DNA of 64,000 bases, taken from the NCBI RefSeq assembly GCF_003286085.1, contig NW_020825294.1:1178001-1242000 (forward strand), given 5' to 3'. Source of the DNA: Drosophila persimilis (lineage: Eukaryota; Arthropoda; Insecta; Diptera; Drosophilidae). The notes under the pieces are model-generated. The model saw only the letters and a list, made by a program, of their open reading frames with translations. It made no database searches and was not told the DNA's origin. Positions 45,391-59,477 of this stretch are shown piece after piece; positions within the stretch are counted from its first letter, which is position 1, and every line of letters begins with the position of its first letter. A program made the position numbers and the translations under genes.

Positions 45391-46254
45391 TAAAGAATTT
45401 TAAAAGTAATTAAAACATTTTAACGAATTATGCTTCACTATTGATTCTCAAATCAAATAAATGTCCTCGTTAAATCAAACAAATTAAAGGCAATTATGGA
45501 ACTGAATCGAGAACCCCCCACAGCCAAGCATTTATCAGGCAACAAATAAATTCAGATATCAAATTGACTTAATCGATTTAATGCTGTTTGTTAAGTCAGT
45601 TATTAAATTGAACACTGGTAAATTATATCAAAAAAATATGCAAACGAAAATGCAACAAAGATTATAATACATTCGAGCAGTCGAGCAGAATAAAGACATC
45701 TTTATTACAATTTGAGGAAATTTCCAACCATTTGCTTTGTGGCATTTAATGCCATTTCGTATATAAATAGATACGAATGTATCTTGTATCTCATGTATCT
45801 CATGTAGTTGCTTGTGTAGCATGATAAAGTTTATAATTCCATAGTTACTCTCGAGCACCTTCTGATAAATCAATAAATAATCTTTCACGTTAAGCTCTGA
45901 AGTACATCCGGCAAGAGTTTTCCCCACTTTTCCCACTTCCACTTCACGCTCTTCTGAGCAGCTTCAAGTCAATCTGGGCAACGATGCCCCAGCTGCCAGC
46001 TGCCAGCTCTTCAGCGCCTCGGGGCGTTTGCTTTTGGTGGCGCAGCAAATTTCCCGTCTCGAATTTCATCATCAAGTGGAATGTACTTGACCCTCGTTGG
46101 GCGAATCGTTTGATGAAACCATTTGCTACAATCATGAAAATGCGATATAATTAGCAGCAAAGTTACAAGGACTCTCTCTCTCGCTCAAAAAGGACCGTAG
46201 ACAGACATGGCTTTTGTGGAGGAGCCAGAGATCCACAGCCAGTAACAGAGCCAG

Positions 46255-46302
46255 GACGAGGACCAGGACCAGGACCAGGACCAGAACCAAGACCAGGACG
46301 AC
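46255..46302. repeat. GGACCA/AGGACC hexamer-like repeat
   Basis: Consecutive imperfect copies of a six-base unit (GGACCA), with A/G changes in the distal copies. Confidence 0.8.
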
Positions 46303-47660
46303 CCATAGCAATTTCAATTTCGCACCAAAAGGAATTACGTTCCCCCTTTCGCCCGCCTTTGATTCTGTTCTGTTCTGCTTTTTGTTTTTCTGTTTTATTT
46401 GCTATTTAAATTATAATTCTCATTTGACCTTTTTGTGCCTGAGTGTGTGTGTGTGTGTGCATGAGTGTTCTCCATTTGCCTGACAGTCAGGAAAAGGACA
46501 GGTTCTCCTGATGATGCTGCTGCCAGGACGAAGCGTTTGCTGGCAAATGGCAAAGGCAAAAGCTGCGCCCAGGACAGGCGCAGGCACAGGCACAGGCCGG
46601 ACCGAAAGACCGTCTGGGCCAGCATCAGAATGTGGAACTACAAAACATTTCAAATGCCATTTAGTGCCAGCCGTCGGTGTTGGTGTTGCACCTCACTCAC
46701 ACACACACACAGTGGCACACACAGATACTCGTACACATACACACACACATACATGCAGCCATCCTATGGATGTACTACTGGATGGCATTTGCCGGAACCA
46801 TGGGCGGTGAAATCACAAAACTTTCCCCTTTCATTATGCTGCAGAATAAACGAGGTTACATGGCTGCTTGAATCCACAACCGAATAAGACAGGAAAGGGG
46901 TGCCACTATACAGAGGAGCGGAGCGGAGCGGAGCGGAGTGGAGTGGAGAGGCTGGAGGTCTGGATGGGGATACGTACCGTATCGTACTGTACCGGGTACT
47001 TGGCAAGCTCTTTGGTTCTCGTTTTTGCTCTCATTTCTCCCAAAACTTTGTTATGTATTTTCCCATACTCATTTTTAACATTTTTTTTCTACCCTCTTTT
47101 TTTTTTTGTTTTGGCCTGGCTCTTGTTCACATTGAAGATTTGTCGAGTTGGCGAATTTCATTCGGAAATGCATTTTTGCTGGCCCACAAATATAAAAAAA
47201 CAAGCAGGGAAGAGTGGATTTGGTGACCGAATACCCTTGATACCCTTGAAGATTGATTGTTTCTGTGGTGGATATAGGGTCGAGTACACGAGATGCTTGT
47301 TAAGATTATAAGATTAGGATTATCTGTCCACAAATACCTCCTGCCTTGACAACAAATGAATGAAATCATACAAATGATCAAATGCCCCCACGAAAAGGGT
47401 ATACAAAAAATGTGTCAATAAACCGTATAAAATCGAGTTGGCGTCCTTTCGATTTGGATTTGTATTCGTATTCGTATTCGCACAGGATGACACAGTCTCC
47501 CTGCCTGTCTGGGTCGCCCTCTCTCCCTCTCCCCCTCTCTGTATCTCTGAGGACTGGTATTAAGGTCATTCCTTTTTGGTAATTAGAAAAAATATATTAT
47601 TTGTGTGCCACAATTGTCATGCAGAAAGTTCTGAACAAGTTGACAAATAAATTTATTGCC

Positions 47661-47666
47661 CTCTCT

Positions 47667-47697
<31 letters not shown>
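47661..47697. repeat. Compound CT/GT microsatellite
   Basis: Five CT units are followed directly by thirteen GT units. Confidence 0.95.
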
Positions 47698-49787
47698 CAC
47701 CAGATACTCCTAGTTCTCCTGCCCGCAGCATATGGCAGATGGGGAAAGTGAATGTATGTCTGACGTTTACAGTCACTCATATTAGTGTGTCAGTCATTGG
47801 GGGAATGGGGATGGATTCCTGGGAACGGAAATCGAAAATAAAGTTTCAACAACAAGCTGAAGGTTAAATAAGTTAGTTACATTCTCTACTGCTTCTGCTG
47901 CTGCTGCTGCAGATTTTTTGCTGGTTTTTGTGTGTGTTCCGAGAGCTCTGGTGGGAAATTGCTTTTTAATGGACTTTATTTCGATTTCAGGTTCAGGCAG
48001 ATATTTGTGGCCATGCAAAATGAATGTCTGCCCACTCTTGAGTGGATAAATGTACTTGGTACTTGGTACTCGAGGATTACAGACAGTTGTTGAGTGCTGT
48101 AAACCTCATACTTGAAATGGTCATTGGTAATTTGTCTGTTGTTTCACTCGAACAGAACTCACAAATCTCACAGACCCAAAGCGATGGACTCTAGAGACTG
48201 AAGAGCGAGTAGATTAGAGTGTAATCTAGATTTAATTTCGTTGAAACAGCTAAGTGTGTCCTTGAAAATCTGAATTGCTAGAAAACCAAAAGAAAATCAC
48301 TTTTATTTCAAGTTCTGTGGGAAGTATCACCGTTCGTTCCTCTACATTCGTTAAGAAAAAGAATCTTAAAGATACTTTTAAGCACTCGAGTCGTGGATCA
48401 ATGTGCATCGTTTTGCAATCGACATGCATTTTGTTTTTGGACTCTTGAGCATTCCCTTTTCCACATTTCGCTTAAAGTATGGTTTATTGGCTATTTTTCT
48501 ACTCGAGGGAGATCTCTTCCATTTTATACAATCGTTTCGTTAATTTTCCTGATTTCTAGAGATACCTATTCGGAGTACTTATATAAAAAACAATTTAATC
48601 CCATCATTTGCTGTCTTTTCATGACAATAAACACCTAAATTCTTGAAGCAACAATATTATATCATAAACATAATTAACATACGATCTCTCCTCACCACAA
48701 AATATATTAGGCGCATATTAAAATTTAACCGAAACACTCGGAATCCTTAGCACTTCGAATCGTTTTAATTAGCATTCCCTTCAAGTGGGGAGACTTGCAT
48801 TGCCATTTCCATTTCCTTATGCAGAGAAAATTCAAATTAAAGCCCAAGGCAGTTTGCACCTCCTTTAACACACAATGAAATTTCTCCCCACAGAGAAATG
48901 AAATAATTATCAATTATGGGCCTTATGCAGCATACATGTGGCATGCGTGAGGCAAGCACTGGCGTGGCGTCTGTTGTGTTGTGCTGTATTGTATTGTTGT
49001 TCTTGTTGTATTTCCAAATTCTAATTTCTAATTACTCCCCAAGGAATAGCCGACGCCTAATGAATGACCTGAGGAGGCTGGAGCCGAGCCGGGCCGGGCC
49101 CGGCCGAGCGGTGGCCTGGGCGCACACAAAATGCAAATGAGACAACTGTGTGGTCAATTGAAACATATTCCAAGTTGATTTATGCCAGTGTATACCCTAT
49201 ATAGTCGTACTACAACATAGATGCCATGTAGGAGGCGATTAACATGGGAATGAAGATTCTACTACAGATACCATAGGCAAGGGCGTAGGGCATTTCAGTG
49301 CAGCGTAGAGCACGGATGAGGAGGATGTGGATGTGGATGTGGATGTGGATGAGGCCTCTGGCGCAGAGCAAAGTAAAGTTGACCAAATTACGGAGGCATA
49401 AATTATTTATGACTGCGGCAAAAGGCAAACAGCCGTGCAAACACATTCGGCACCGTACTGGCACTCGACTCGCTTCGAGAACTGTTAATAGTTACGTTAC
49501 CCGTGTAGTACAGTGTACTATATAGTGTGGAGTGTGGAGTGTGTAGTCTGTGTGTGCAATAAGGCATTTGTTTGAGGTGGAGTTTCGGGTTGGAGCCACA
49601 GCAGCCATCACTTGGGCAAATGTAAACATGAAACTACTCCTGTTCCTCTCATCCTGACTCTACCTTCCTGCCTACCTCTTTGCTGGCACTCTACTTGTCG
49701 TATTTACTATGTACTTAGTATAATTAAATGGGTTTAATGCAAATTTTAAGCCTCCTCCCAGTCCTCACTCTCATCTCTCATCCCTCC

Positions 49788-49788
<1 letters not shown>

Positions 49789-49818
<30 letters not shown>
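49789..49818. repeat. Uninterrupted run of 30 C
   Basis: A homopolymer of exactly 30 cytosines follows a pyrimidine-rich tract. Runs of this length are rare in Drosophila and error-prone in sequencing and assembly. Confidence 0.95.
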
Positions 49819-52800
49819 TTGGACAAGTTTATTCATCATTCAGTTCGAATAGATTTCTCTCCCCCTCTCTCCCTGTGTTGTTTTTGTGCGACAGTCTTTT
49901 GTGTGCTAGAAATTGCTTTGGTTGGGAATATAATGAGTTCTAGTAGTAGTGGTAGTACTTTCTTTCAGTTGTATGGGAAACCTAAGCAACATCAAATTGG
50001 GAAGTGGAACTCTCTTTTCAGGGACTGTTATTTTGTTGGTTGGTGTGCCATTTAATAAGAAAGATGTTTTTAATTTGGTAATAATTTGGAATTTGACGCA
50101 ACTTATTTCAACAATTTATGCTCCTTTTTGATCATCATTTAATTAAAGTAAAAATGTTCAAAATATTTTTGGTTAAATGCATTTAAAATTAAGAGCTACA
50201 CCGCACAGGGGTCTTTTGGCCAATGGAAAAGATCAATATATCGGAAGTTCTTAGTGCAATAAGGCCTTGTCAGAATAACAAATTTACAAATGTAATTAGA
50301 ATTTCAAGCTCCTTTACAGAAGATTAAATATTGTAGCATTTGTAGTGCTTTCAATGGTTTTCTTCCTGCTGGTAATTTAAGCTGCTTTATAGAAGATACA
50401 TTATTTTAGTATTTTCCAATCAAGACACATAACATGGATGGTTCTGAGCCGCTTTCCTTATAAGTTTTCACATATAGACCTCCGTTAACAGTATTCTTCA
50501 ATTAATTCCATTACTTCCCGTGTTCCTTTTCCCGATATATATCGATGGTAAATACAATCTCTATGCCACACATACATATAAATAAGTACTCGTAAAATCG
50601 TAATTTATGGCTGCCATGAAGCGAACGAAAACTTTCAATCGGTGCCAATGGAATTAATTTGAGTCTGCGCACACACACACACACATATACACAACACACA
50701 CTCCATGGCAACCGATGCCCGAAAGCCCAACGAAGGAGCGACTCCTTTGTGTGTGTATTGTTAATGTATTTATGTATGTATCTAGGTGTTAGTGCGGTTC
50801 AAGTATCCGCACACTTGTTTCTCCACACATGCTCATCTCGGAGAGGCATACATATTTATAAGCTTATCCGTGTGTTGTTACACATCCTGCGGGAGGGGGT
50901 GGAGGTGAGGGAGTGTTTCCGCGGAGCTTAGGCTTCCGTCTAAGCTCCTCAGGCTTAACTCCTATTTGGGCTCAACCGATTTGCACGCGGATTACAATTT
51001 ATTTGTGGCTCCAGATTGGTGAATTGATTTTTGGACACAATCTTAGAAGAAATTTTTGTTCAATTCTTGCGAGGGTTTATTTTTTTATAATTTTTGATGG
51101 GAGAAAAAATGTGGCTATATATTCGTCTTAAAAGTCTCAAAGATATGATTCAAATATTAAACTATATCTGTATGGTATTCTCCATTGTTTTTATGACTCC
51201 TGAAAATCACACAAATGGTAACAATATTTTTATTATATTGTTAACTTTTACGTTGTGTTTATATTATATAATATTTTTAGTAGTGATTTCTTTTATTCGT
51301 TTCACATAATTTGTATTCATTCTGAATTGGTTGAAAATATTAAAATATTTGAGTACCTATCTGTTCCCACAAATCGAATGCAATAATTTTAAAAGTTGAT
51401 AGGGAAATTTATTTTACATTTTAAAGTGGATAACCGCTTGGCCTCAACGCCAGCGACCACAATGGCTGTCAACCCGTACTCCACACACCCACCGGACACC
51501 CGTATACGTACATACATATGTATGTATGTATTATCTATCGCAATATTCCTGCAGCATTTGTCGGTGGCTCTGTGGCATTTATTGCCCTCGGTTGTAAATT
51601 TGAAATGGGAAGGGGGGGGCCAACACCAACACATGTCAGTACAAAGGGCCAATTCATTACGGAATGATAATTAACATGTAATCAGAGTCGCTAACGACTT
51701 CGGTCAGGACTGCCTGCTGCTCGTAAATATAAGCATGGGCTGGGGCAGCTGCGGCTGCTTGGGCTGGGAGAAAAAAACGCCCCAGATGGTAATGGAAATG
51801 GCTGCAAGTGGCATAATTTTAATTTGCACTCAACTCGGAGTGTGGATGGATAGGGAGTGCACTTCCTCGAGGACTGCCAGGAATGATTGCGTAATAAAAA
51901 ACAATAAAATAAAAAATAAAACAACAAATAAAATTGAAACTGCAAAATCGAGTGCATAAATCCTTTTGCCAGAGCTGAGTGACGTGACTACTGCTTGGCT
52001 CGTCCTTGCTGCTTTCTGGTCCTTTGGCTGCCTCCTGTTCCTGTCGGCCAAGTAAATGGCATATCAATGCGTGATTACGTATACGCCGCATGGGCCCAAC
52101 AAATTGCTGTTCTGTGCCTCTGCCATCGTCTTGAGTCCACTAAGGGGATGGAGGGCAGGCCCGACTCGGCTCGCTTCATTATGCCGAATGCCTACGTGCA
52201 CTACTTATTTATCAAGTGATGGCGCAACGCTCCTCTGGCGTGGCCTTCTTTATTTATGGAAGTGACTCCTCGCTGAGTGCGAAGTCCTCCCCGCGCACCT
52301 CTTAGCAGTGGGGGCGACAGGCGACTGCCCACAACACAACCCGCTGGGTCATGCTTCCGATTGCTTCCGCATCATTGCACACTGGTACGAACAATTTGTT
52401 CGGCAACTTTGAAATAATAATTTACGAAATATAAAGTATTTCAAACAGTATAACTTTAATGGAATCATTGTGTTGTTGATAATACAATTTCCTTTAGCTT
52501 TAAAATAGCAGAATTTATATGTAATTTGAGCAAAACGAAAGCTTTGCAGACTTTTTAAAGCAGTAGCGCTTAAACAGTGTTTTGTGGGAAATAAGTACAG
52601 TCGCACCGAGACTTGATAGAGTTCATTTCAAGCAGTGGAGTACAGATTGTGTGGGCACATAAATATTACAGCTTTAAACAAAGCAATTCAATTTCAGATA
52701 ATTCTATGTAAAGAGCCCTACCATAGAGGTAAAATAGTTGACATGAGATTTCTGAATAGAGAATACTGAACATTCTAGAGGATTTCGTGGGAGTAATAAC

Positions 52801-55800
52801 AATGCCAGAGGCCTGGAGCAGATTATCGCATGTGAATATTCATTGGGGTGAGGTTTCTGTGTGTTTCTCTTGAGGAGCAAGCAGTGCTAGAAAATATATT
52901 CCTCTATAAAAGCATAGTTTTTATAGAATTAAATTAGAAAAGCTAATGAAGTTATGAAATATTCGATTGCTCTTAAAATAATGGAAAATAATCAATAAAT
53001 AAAGTATAAATCATAGATGAATAAAAGATATAAATAAATAATCGTTGAATAACGCGTTCGTGAAAAGCACTTGAATCAAAGCAGGGAACAAGCAGCTCAA
53101 ATGAAAGTACAGTCATCACCAAAAAGAGAAAAGAGTGGAATTGCAGTTTCAGTTGCAAATAATCCAATGACCAGTGTATCTTCACTGCGGGGGACAGCCA
53201 GGGTATAAGATACAAAAATATGCACATGCAGAGCGAGAAGGAGAGAAAGAGCGAGGATGGATGTGTATCTATGTGGGATTGGTAGTGGGAGTGTGCGTGT
53301 GAGTGTGCGTTAAACGTCTGCCGCTGATAATGAGAAGAGTGAAGAGAGACTCGAGAGAGAGGCGGAGAGGCTGAGCCGCATCTTTATCCTGATCCGCCGC
53401 CTGCCGCCTGCTGATGATGTTTGCGTTTGAATAATTTATGACACAATAAAAAAGCAGGAAAAGCCAGAACCAAACACAAACACACAAACACACACACACA
53501 CACTCACTGCAATAGCCGCAAGGTGAAAAGCCTGCCGCCGCAATGGAGTGGGCGCGAGTCAGAAACAGAAACAGAGCCAAAAGAAGGATAAGGACCTGGC
53601 AACTGTGGCTATGGAAATGCCATTTAGATACAACCGCCGCGGAGGAGAGAGTACGTGGCACACGCACCGAAAGCGGGGCCTGGGCTGGCAGGCAACGTTT
53701 TTATTCATTTCAAAAAATGATAATTGGCTACTGACAGCCGCAGCAGCAGCCGCGGGGTGGCCGTGGACGTGGACTGCGGCAGGGGAAACATCAGCAATGC
53801 TAAGCCGGCTTCAGCTTGTTGTATAGTTCCTCCCCCCGGACAGGATAGCATCCGGATAGGATGAGTGGGCAGCAGCAGCACTAGCAGCAACATCAGCATC
53901 AGCTTTTTATACCCACTAATCGTTGCTGCTAATGGGGTATGCCGATGCATTAGAGGACCTATAATCTGGATCAGCTTTCAAGTCGGTGAGAGACCTGTGC
54001 CTTTTACAATTTTAAAGATGGTATCCATAATTTAAGAGAAATATACCCCTCTTTGATTACAATTACTTAGCCATCATATAGAGCATTAAATATTTTAAAG
54101 ATCTGGAGATCCTATTCCCGGAGTATACCATTTTTCATGGGCTTACAGTTTGGAAAATATTGCGAAGACCTATAAATAAATACATATATTAGATAGTATT
54201 GGGCATTGGGTATCCTTTAGTCGCAAAATTCCCTATAAACGCGAATAGTACCTTTTCCACTTGTTTTTCTGTGGCGTTGCGTGCTTGTGTTGGCGACTAA
54301 ATCAGAAACAGAATCCGAAACAGAAACAGTCGGGCCGGAGAAGAGCGGAAACTGTAGCTGAAGTTGAAGGGCAGACAGATAGACTGCCAGACGGAGATAG
54401 ACCCTAACGGAAAAGAGATAGCAACAGAGCGGCCAGAGAGAGAGAAAGAAAGGGGAGGAGTAGCAGTAGGAGTATGAAGGAGAGGAGAAGAGAGGAGAGG
54501 AGCAGGAGGCTGCTTGCAGATAGAGAGTGCAAAAAAAGGGAATATAAATTGCCTCTTAAATATGGAATAAGTGCGGAAAAGTGTACACCAGATGAACGAC
54601 CGGGCGACCACCAGCAAACAACAAACATGCACATAGATAAACTATATAGCTTCTGGCCAAGATAAACACACACACAGACGCACACACACTCATAAGCAGT
54701 CATAGATAGATAAGCATACACACGGAGGACAAACACACGCCTACAAAAAAACCAAAAACCAACGAGAAAAGAAAAGAAAAACGAACGGAACAGAACGAAA
54801 CGAAACGAAAGAATGAAAGAAAATGATGATGAAGAAGAAGCCAAGTTTTGTAACAGTTACAAAGATAAAGCAAAGTGGGCGTGTAATTGCGTTGTGTGTG
54901 TGTGTGCGTATGTGTGGGCGGGGCACCTCACCCTACGCCCTACGCCCTACACCTCACCCTTCCTTCCTCCTTCTCTTCTTCTATTTCTACATCATGTTTC
55001 TCCTTGTGATGTGTCGCCTTTGTGTCCCTCTTTGCATAGAATCCTTTGGCAATAGACACATAAATTTTTAGCCAACACAACATTTTCGATTCAGATCCAT
55101 TTTCTCCCCGCCCATTCAAAAGAAAATGACTTCCAAGGCGGGCACATCTGAGGGGTGATGAGGGGGCGTGGCTATGGCTATGGCTAGAAGTGTTGGATCT
55201 TGTGTTTATGGCCATGTATATTTCTCCACGGCTTTTCCCTTCCATTATCTCTGGGTCATTTGTTAATTCTTCGCTATCGGTGCAAAAAAAAATAAAGGTT
55301 TGGGATCAGCGGAATGAATGGCAATAGAAATTACGACCATCATGGATGATTATGAAACGGAGTTCAAAATAGTTTATTAAAGGCATCATAATCTATTCAA
55401 AAAGAATAGAAACATCTTCCCAATCCCAATAAAAGTGTCTGCAGAAAATATATTGTTAAATTATTATTAAATATGAGTGAGAATTAATTAAAAGAAAATA
55501 TTACTGAATAGTGAAATATGATGCACATCAATTTAAATAAATTGTTTGAAATATAATTATCGAACCTGATTAAAATCAACTGAATGTTGAATGGAATTTA
55601 TTAGACACATTATTCATTTATCATTTATCTTATCATTTGTGGGGATTATTCATCAGTAATATAATTCTTTGTAGATTTTTAGTTTCTTGAATATTCTACT
55701 TCCGAGGGCATCCAAAAGGCGTTTCAATTTCATGAGAATAAATTCAGAAATATTTTTAATACTAGTTTTATCTACCTCTTACCTCTAACTTTCTCTGATT

Positions 55801-57498
55801 TTACCTTAAGCCATTTCATACGCGAATGCCTGTTTTAATGAATTTCCATATTCATTCAGTAACAACAAAGCCACGTGTGTACTTTAGGAAATTATGAATA
55901 ATTGATGTACCTATTTTTCCAGAGATGTTTTCCCTTTCTTGAATATTCATTTTACGTAAATTATTCGTTTATTTAATATTATTGTGCAAATAATGATTTA
56001 CATACATAAATATGTATGCCATGTAAATAATACAAAATCGACATTATTTTTAAATACATTTCAGATCCAATCAGTCAATTATATGTACATATCATTTTTT
56101 TTTTACCCACAGAATGTGTGTTTATTTGTGCCACACATGACGTATGAGTAATGCAGATAATCATTTGGCCTTTGTAAGAACTAAACTTTATTTATTATCT
56201 GTATTTAAACTGTTTTTAGTTGGGTATTTTTCGCTTCATGATAATACAAGCTGTTTAAACATAATTTCAAAAGCAAACATATAAATATGATGATGATGGA
56301 TAATTTATGCCACATTTTAATGAAAATTTCATTAGGGGGTGGAAAAATTAGAGATGGAATTTCATTTGAGAGTTTTCTGCACCAATTAAAAGTCTTTTGT
56401 TTGAAAATATCTCCTCTAATAACTTATACCACACGGAAGCCATCATCCCCTTGCCCCTCAATATGTATTAAGTTAATCCTTCTGGCATTCTGGCTCTGGC
56501 CCCCTTAGGTATGCTATGAAATCTGAAACTAAATTTCAAATTCCAAGTGAAGAGAAAACTCTCAATGGTGTAAAATGCAATTTTGTAATCAAACATTTAA
56601 CTCGTTCAACGTTTTCTTTCGTTCACGCTGATTGCCCTTTGGCTTTGGCCAGACTAATAGGAATACAAAGTTAAATACAAGAAACAAAAAAAAAATCAAG
56701 AGAGAATATGATACAAAAGGTAAAGTCAAGAATATAACAAAGTTGCTAGCTTTATCCTCCCCACAGCGTCATGCATTCATGGCGCTGCCCAGAGCTCCAT
56801 GGCAAACTTCCTACTCTATAGACCCCACAGATCCGTTCACACCACACAGGCCACGACTTTTGCTTTTTTCCCTTGGCTGCCACACAAAGTTGCTTCCACA
56901 CACACAACGAGCTCACATGAAGAAATAAATATACATATACAATATATGTACATATGTGCAAAGGAGGTCCTACCATGGACACACCGCCTTTCATTTTAGG
57001 TGCCGCAGAACAGTAAAAAAGAATCCCCTCTGTACACATTTCAAGCAAAAATTTCAATTAAGACTTTTACTATGAATTCATTTCTGTTTGTTTTCGTCTA
57101 TACACCCATATCCCCGTGTATGCCTGTATCCCATGTATACGAGTATGTCCCTGTTTCCTTTGCCATTCCTTTGGCTTTGCCATTGCCTTTTGCTGTATCC
57201 CTGTTTTGTCGTCATTTGTGTGCTTGAACCTCCTGGTAATTTCTCCTTGTTTTATGTTTAAGCGAAATTGGTCAACACTCTTTTGTTTGGCTCGCCGGAT
57301 GCAATTTTAATCTGCCGGAATGCCGGAGTCTGGGTGCCGTGCCACACACACAACTGAACAAACTAGGGGGAAGATGGATAGCCCTCGGTGGGCGGTGTGC
57401 GGTGGGCGGTGGGTTTTTGAAGGTTGACTGAAATAATGACTACAGAACCACACCATACCACAAATACAACAAACATAGACACCAGCTCTTAGAGAGAC

Positions 57499-57517
57499 AG
57501 AGAGAGAGAGAGAGAGA
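57499..57517. repeat. AG dinucleotide microsatellite
   Basis: About nine AG units, flanked by imperfect AG/ACAG sequence. Confidence 0.85.
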
Positions 57518-58695
57518 TAGAGAAAGACATACGCACACGAACACGCACAGGCTCTTCAGTGGAATGGCAAAGCAACCACATAATATTTTAGTTTTTTGAC
57601 CCAAAAATGTCAGCGGGACATGAGTTATCACTGCCGCCATCGCCAGCCGACGACACAACGAGGGGTGCTTCAAGGCTACACAAAGAATAGAAGCTAGATT
57701 GTACTGAAGGACCAATTTAAGCAGCGAAATTAGATTTGAATAGATTTTGTCGAAATGAAAAAGTTCAGCAGAGCACGGGACAGAGCACAACCTGGCAAAG
57801 GAAATTAAACTCTTGCAAAACTTTTGAAAACATTTTGATTTGACCTAAAAAAAACTGTAGTTTTATATTAGTTTTATATTAGTTGTAGTTTTTTGTATTA
57901 AAATTGCAAAATGTCAACGAATTAAGTTTGTTTTTAGATCAGGAATGACTTTTTTTTTGGTTATATATTTGCTGGGAATGTGTCGAAGCTTTTTAAAGTG
58001 AAATTCAGTATTTAGTCACGATTTGTGTGATTATTTTAAAAGAGGTGGAAGAATCATTCTTATTGTACTTTTGAATATGCAAAAAATATGAATACTGATT
58101 AAAAATTGAATTTTAAGAGTATTTTTATAACATTTCGTGTGTTGTATTTTATTATTTCTTAAATGTCAAAAGTTGTGTACCATTTTGCCAGCAATTTGAT
58201 GACAAATAAATAACTCTGAGTTGGGGATTTTTCTTGAACTTTATTTAATTTTCTAAGAATTTATCTATTTTTTATTGCTTACATACTGATGGAGGTTGAA
58301 TCTGAATTTCTGGTAGATATATTGGAAACGAGAAGCGGATATAAATAATTTATTCTGGAGGTATCTACTGTAATATGAGATCAAATCAATCTTAAATCAT
58401 TTAATTAGGTCTCCATTTGCATCTTTCGAACTTTTTCCCTCAGCATACTTTTTGGAGCCTACCCCAATGGGGAATTTGCACATATGAAAAATTCTTTTTG
58501 ATAGAATTAACCGACAAAATCCCTTGGCGTGCGTTCCTATAGCATACTTTTGGCAGCCAACACCATGACTAATTCCATCAGTCGGATAGTTGGGACATTT
58601 GGCAGCGGGCTAATTTGATTCTGAGAACCGCCCTCGTTGCGGTTGTTTGGCCCAGCCACGCAGGTTGCTCTTTGCTTTGCTTCTGCTTGTTTGCC

Positions 58696-59120
58696 TATGT
58701 TTGCCTATGAATAACAAGAACAGCAAGAGCAACAGCAACACCAACACCAACAGCAATAACACAACCAAAAACACCCATCACAGGGGCACCATAGAGAGCG
58801 AGAGCATGGCTCGTGCCTCCTTCGCGAACTCTCACGACGCCCACAACGAACTCAAGTCGAATTCAAAAGCGTCAGCAACAGCAGCATCAGCAGCAGCAGC
58901 GGCAGCAGCAGTATCCATCCGCCAGCCTCTTGAGGCACTGCAAGGCGACGAAGACGACGACGCCAACGAGGACGACACCGTCGACGACTGTCACTCTTCA
59001 AGAGAAAAAAAAATCTGTTGGGGGTGTTCTGCTGTCACCCTGGCAAAGGGTATGATTATTTGCAGGGTTTCTATGCAAAAAAGTCGTGCAATAGTAGGCA
59101 CTTCTATGGTAAAACATTAA
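58696..59120 (+). other. ORF-like low-complexity stretch rich in Asn, Ser, Ala
   Basis: An open frame runs through CAGCAA-type triplet repeats and could be read as Asn/Ser/Thr, then poly-Ala, then an acidic stretch. If translation began at a non-ATG codon at 58647 it would carry a hydrophobic leader (RRLLFALLLLVCLCLP). The first ATG, MNNKNSK, lies after that leader. Another frame across the same repeats is open for 80 codons, which is what triplet repeats produce by chance. I do not support it as a gene. Confidence 0.15.
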
Positions 59121-59477
59121 AAACGGATCATAATCGGGTCCCTATATATATCCCATGTTTTCAATAGCCAAATTCGTTCGCAATATTTAAGATATTCCAA
59201 ATGTTCCTATGTTTCTATATATATCCCTACTAAGTAGATGTGATTGAAATGATTAATGCCTCTGCCAGGGTATCAAATTCTTCGAGGTTTCTATCTTGTT
59301 TTGCTGTCGCGGCCGCTTCTGGTGCTCGGCCGCTGCTTCTTCAGCCGCTTTGGTGTCGCTAGGAGCAACTTTGCTCTGGCTCCTGTCGTCTCTACTTTGC
59401 TTTGCTATGTATATTTCTTTTTTTTATATTTGTGCTTTCTTCGCTTTTCTGCGTTGGCATGACTTATTTGCGCTCAC

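Larger units (their letters stand above)
40900..59477 (-). other. Probable long first intron of Nlg2, no supportable gene
   Basis: About 18.6 kb of AT-rich sequence with many microsatellites and cryptic repeats. ORFs here are short or of low complexity, and none has a family signature. I infer an intron because a good acceptor sits at 40900 and a candidate minus-strand donor (AAAG|GTGAGC) with leader-like sequence behind it lies at 59478. It could equally be intergenic DNA. Confidence 0.4.

Noticed and set aside
45628..45942. 104-codon minus-strand ORF with fairly protein-like composition
   Set aside because: It has no ATG in the first third, is AT-rich, and has no promoter or domain. It is probably chance.
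54404..54844. 146-codon minus-strand ORF of Ser/Phe/Leu
   Set aside because: It arises from A/G-rich microsatellite-like sequence and contains no family signature.
58647..58695. Apparent signal peptide at the start of a 157-codon frame
   Set aside because: The only start for this leader is TTG. The first ATG lies after the hydrophobic part, and the rest is triplet-repeat sequence open in more than one frame.
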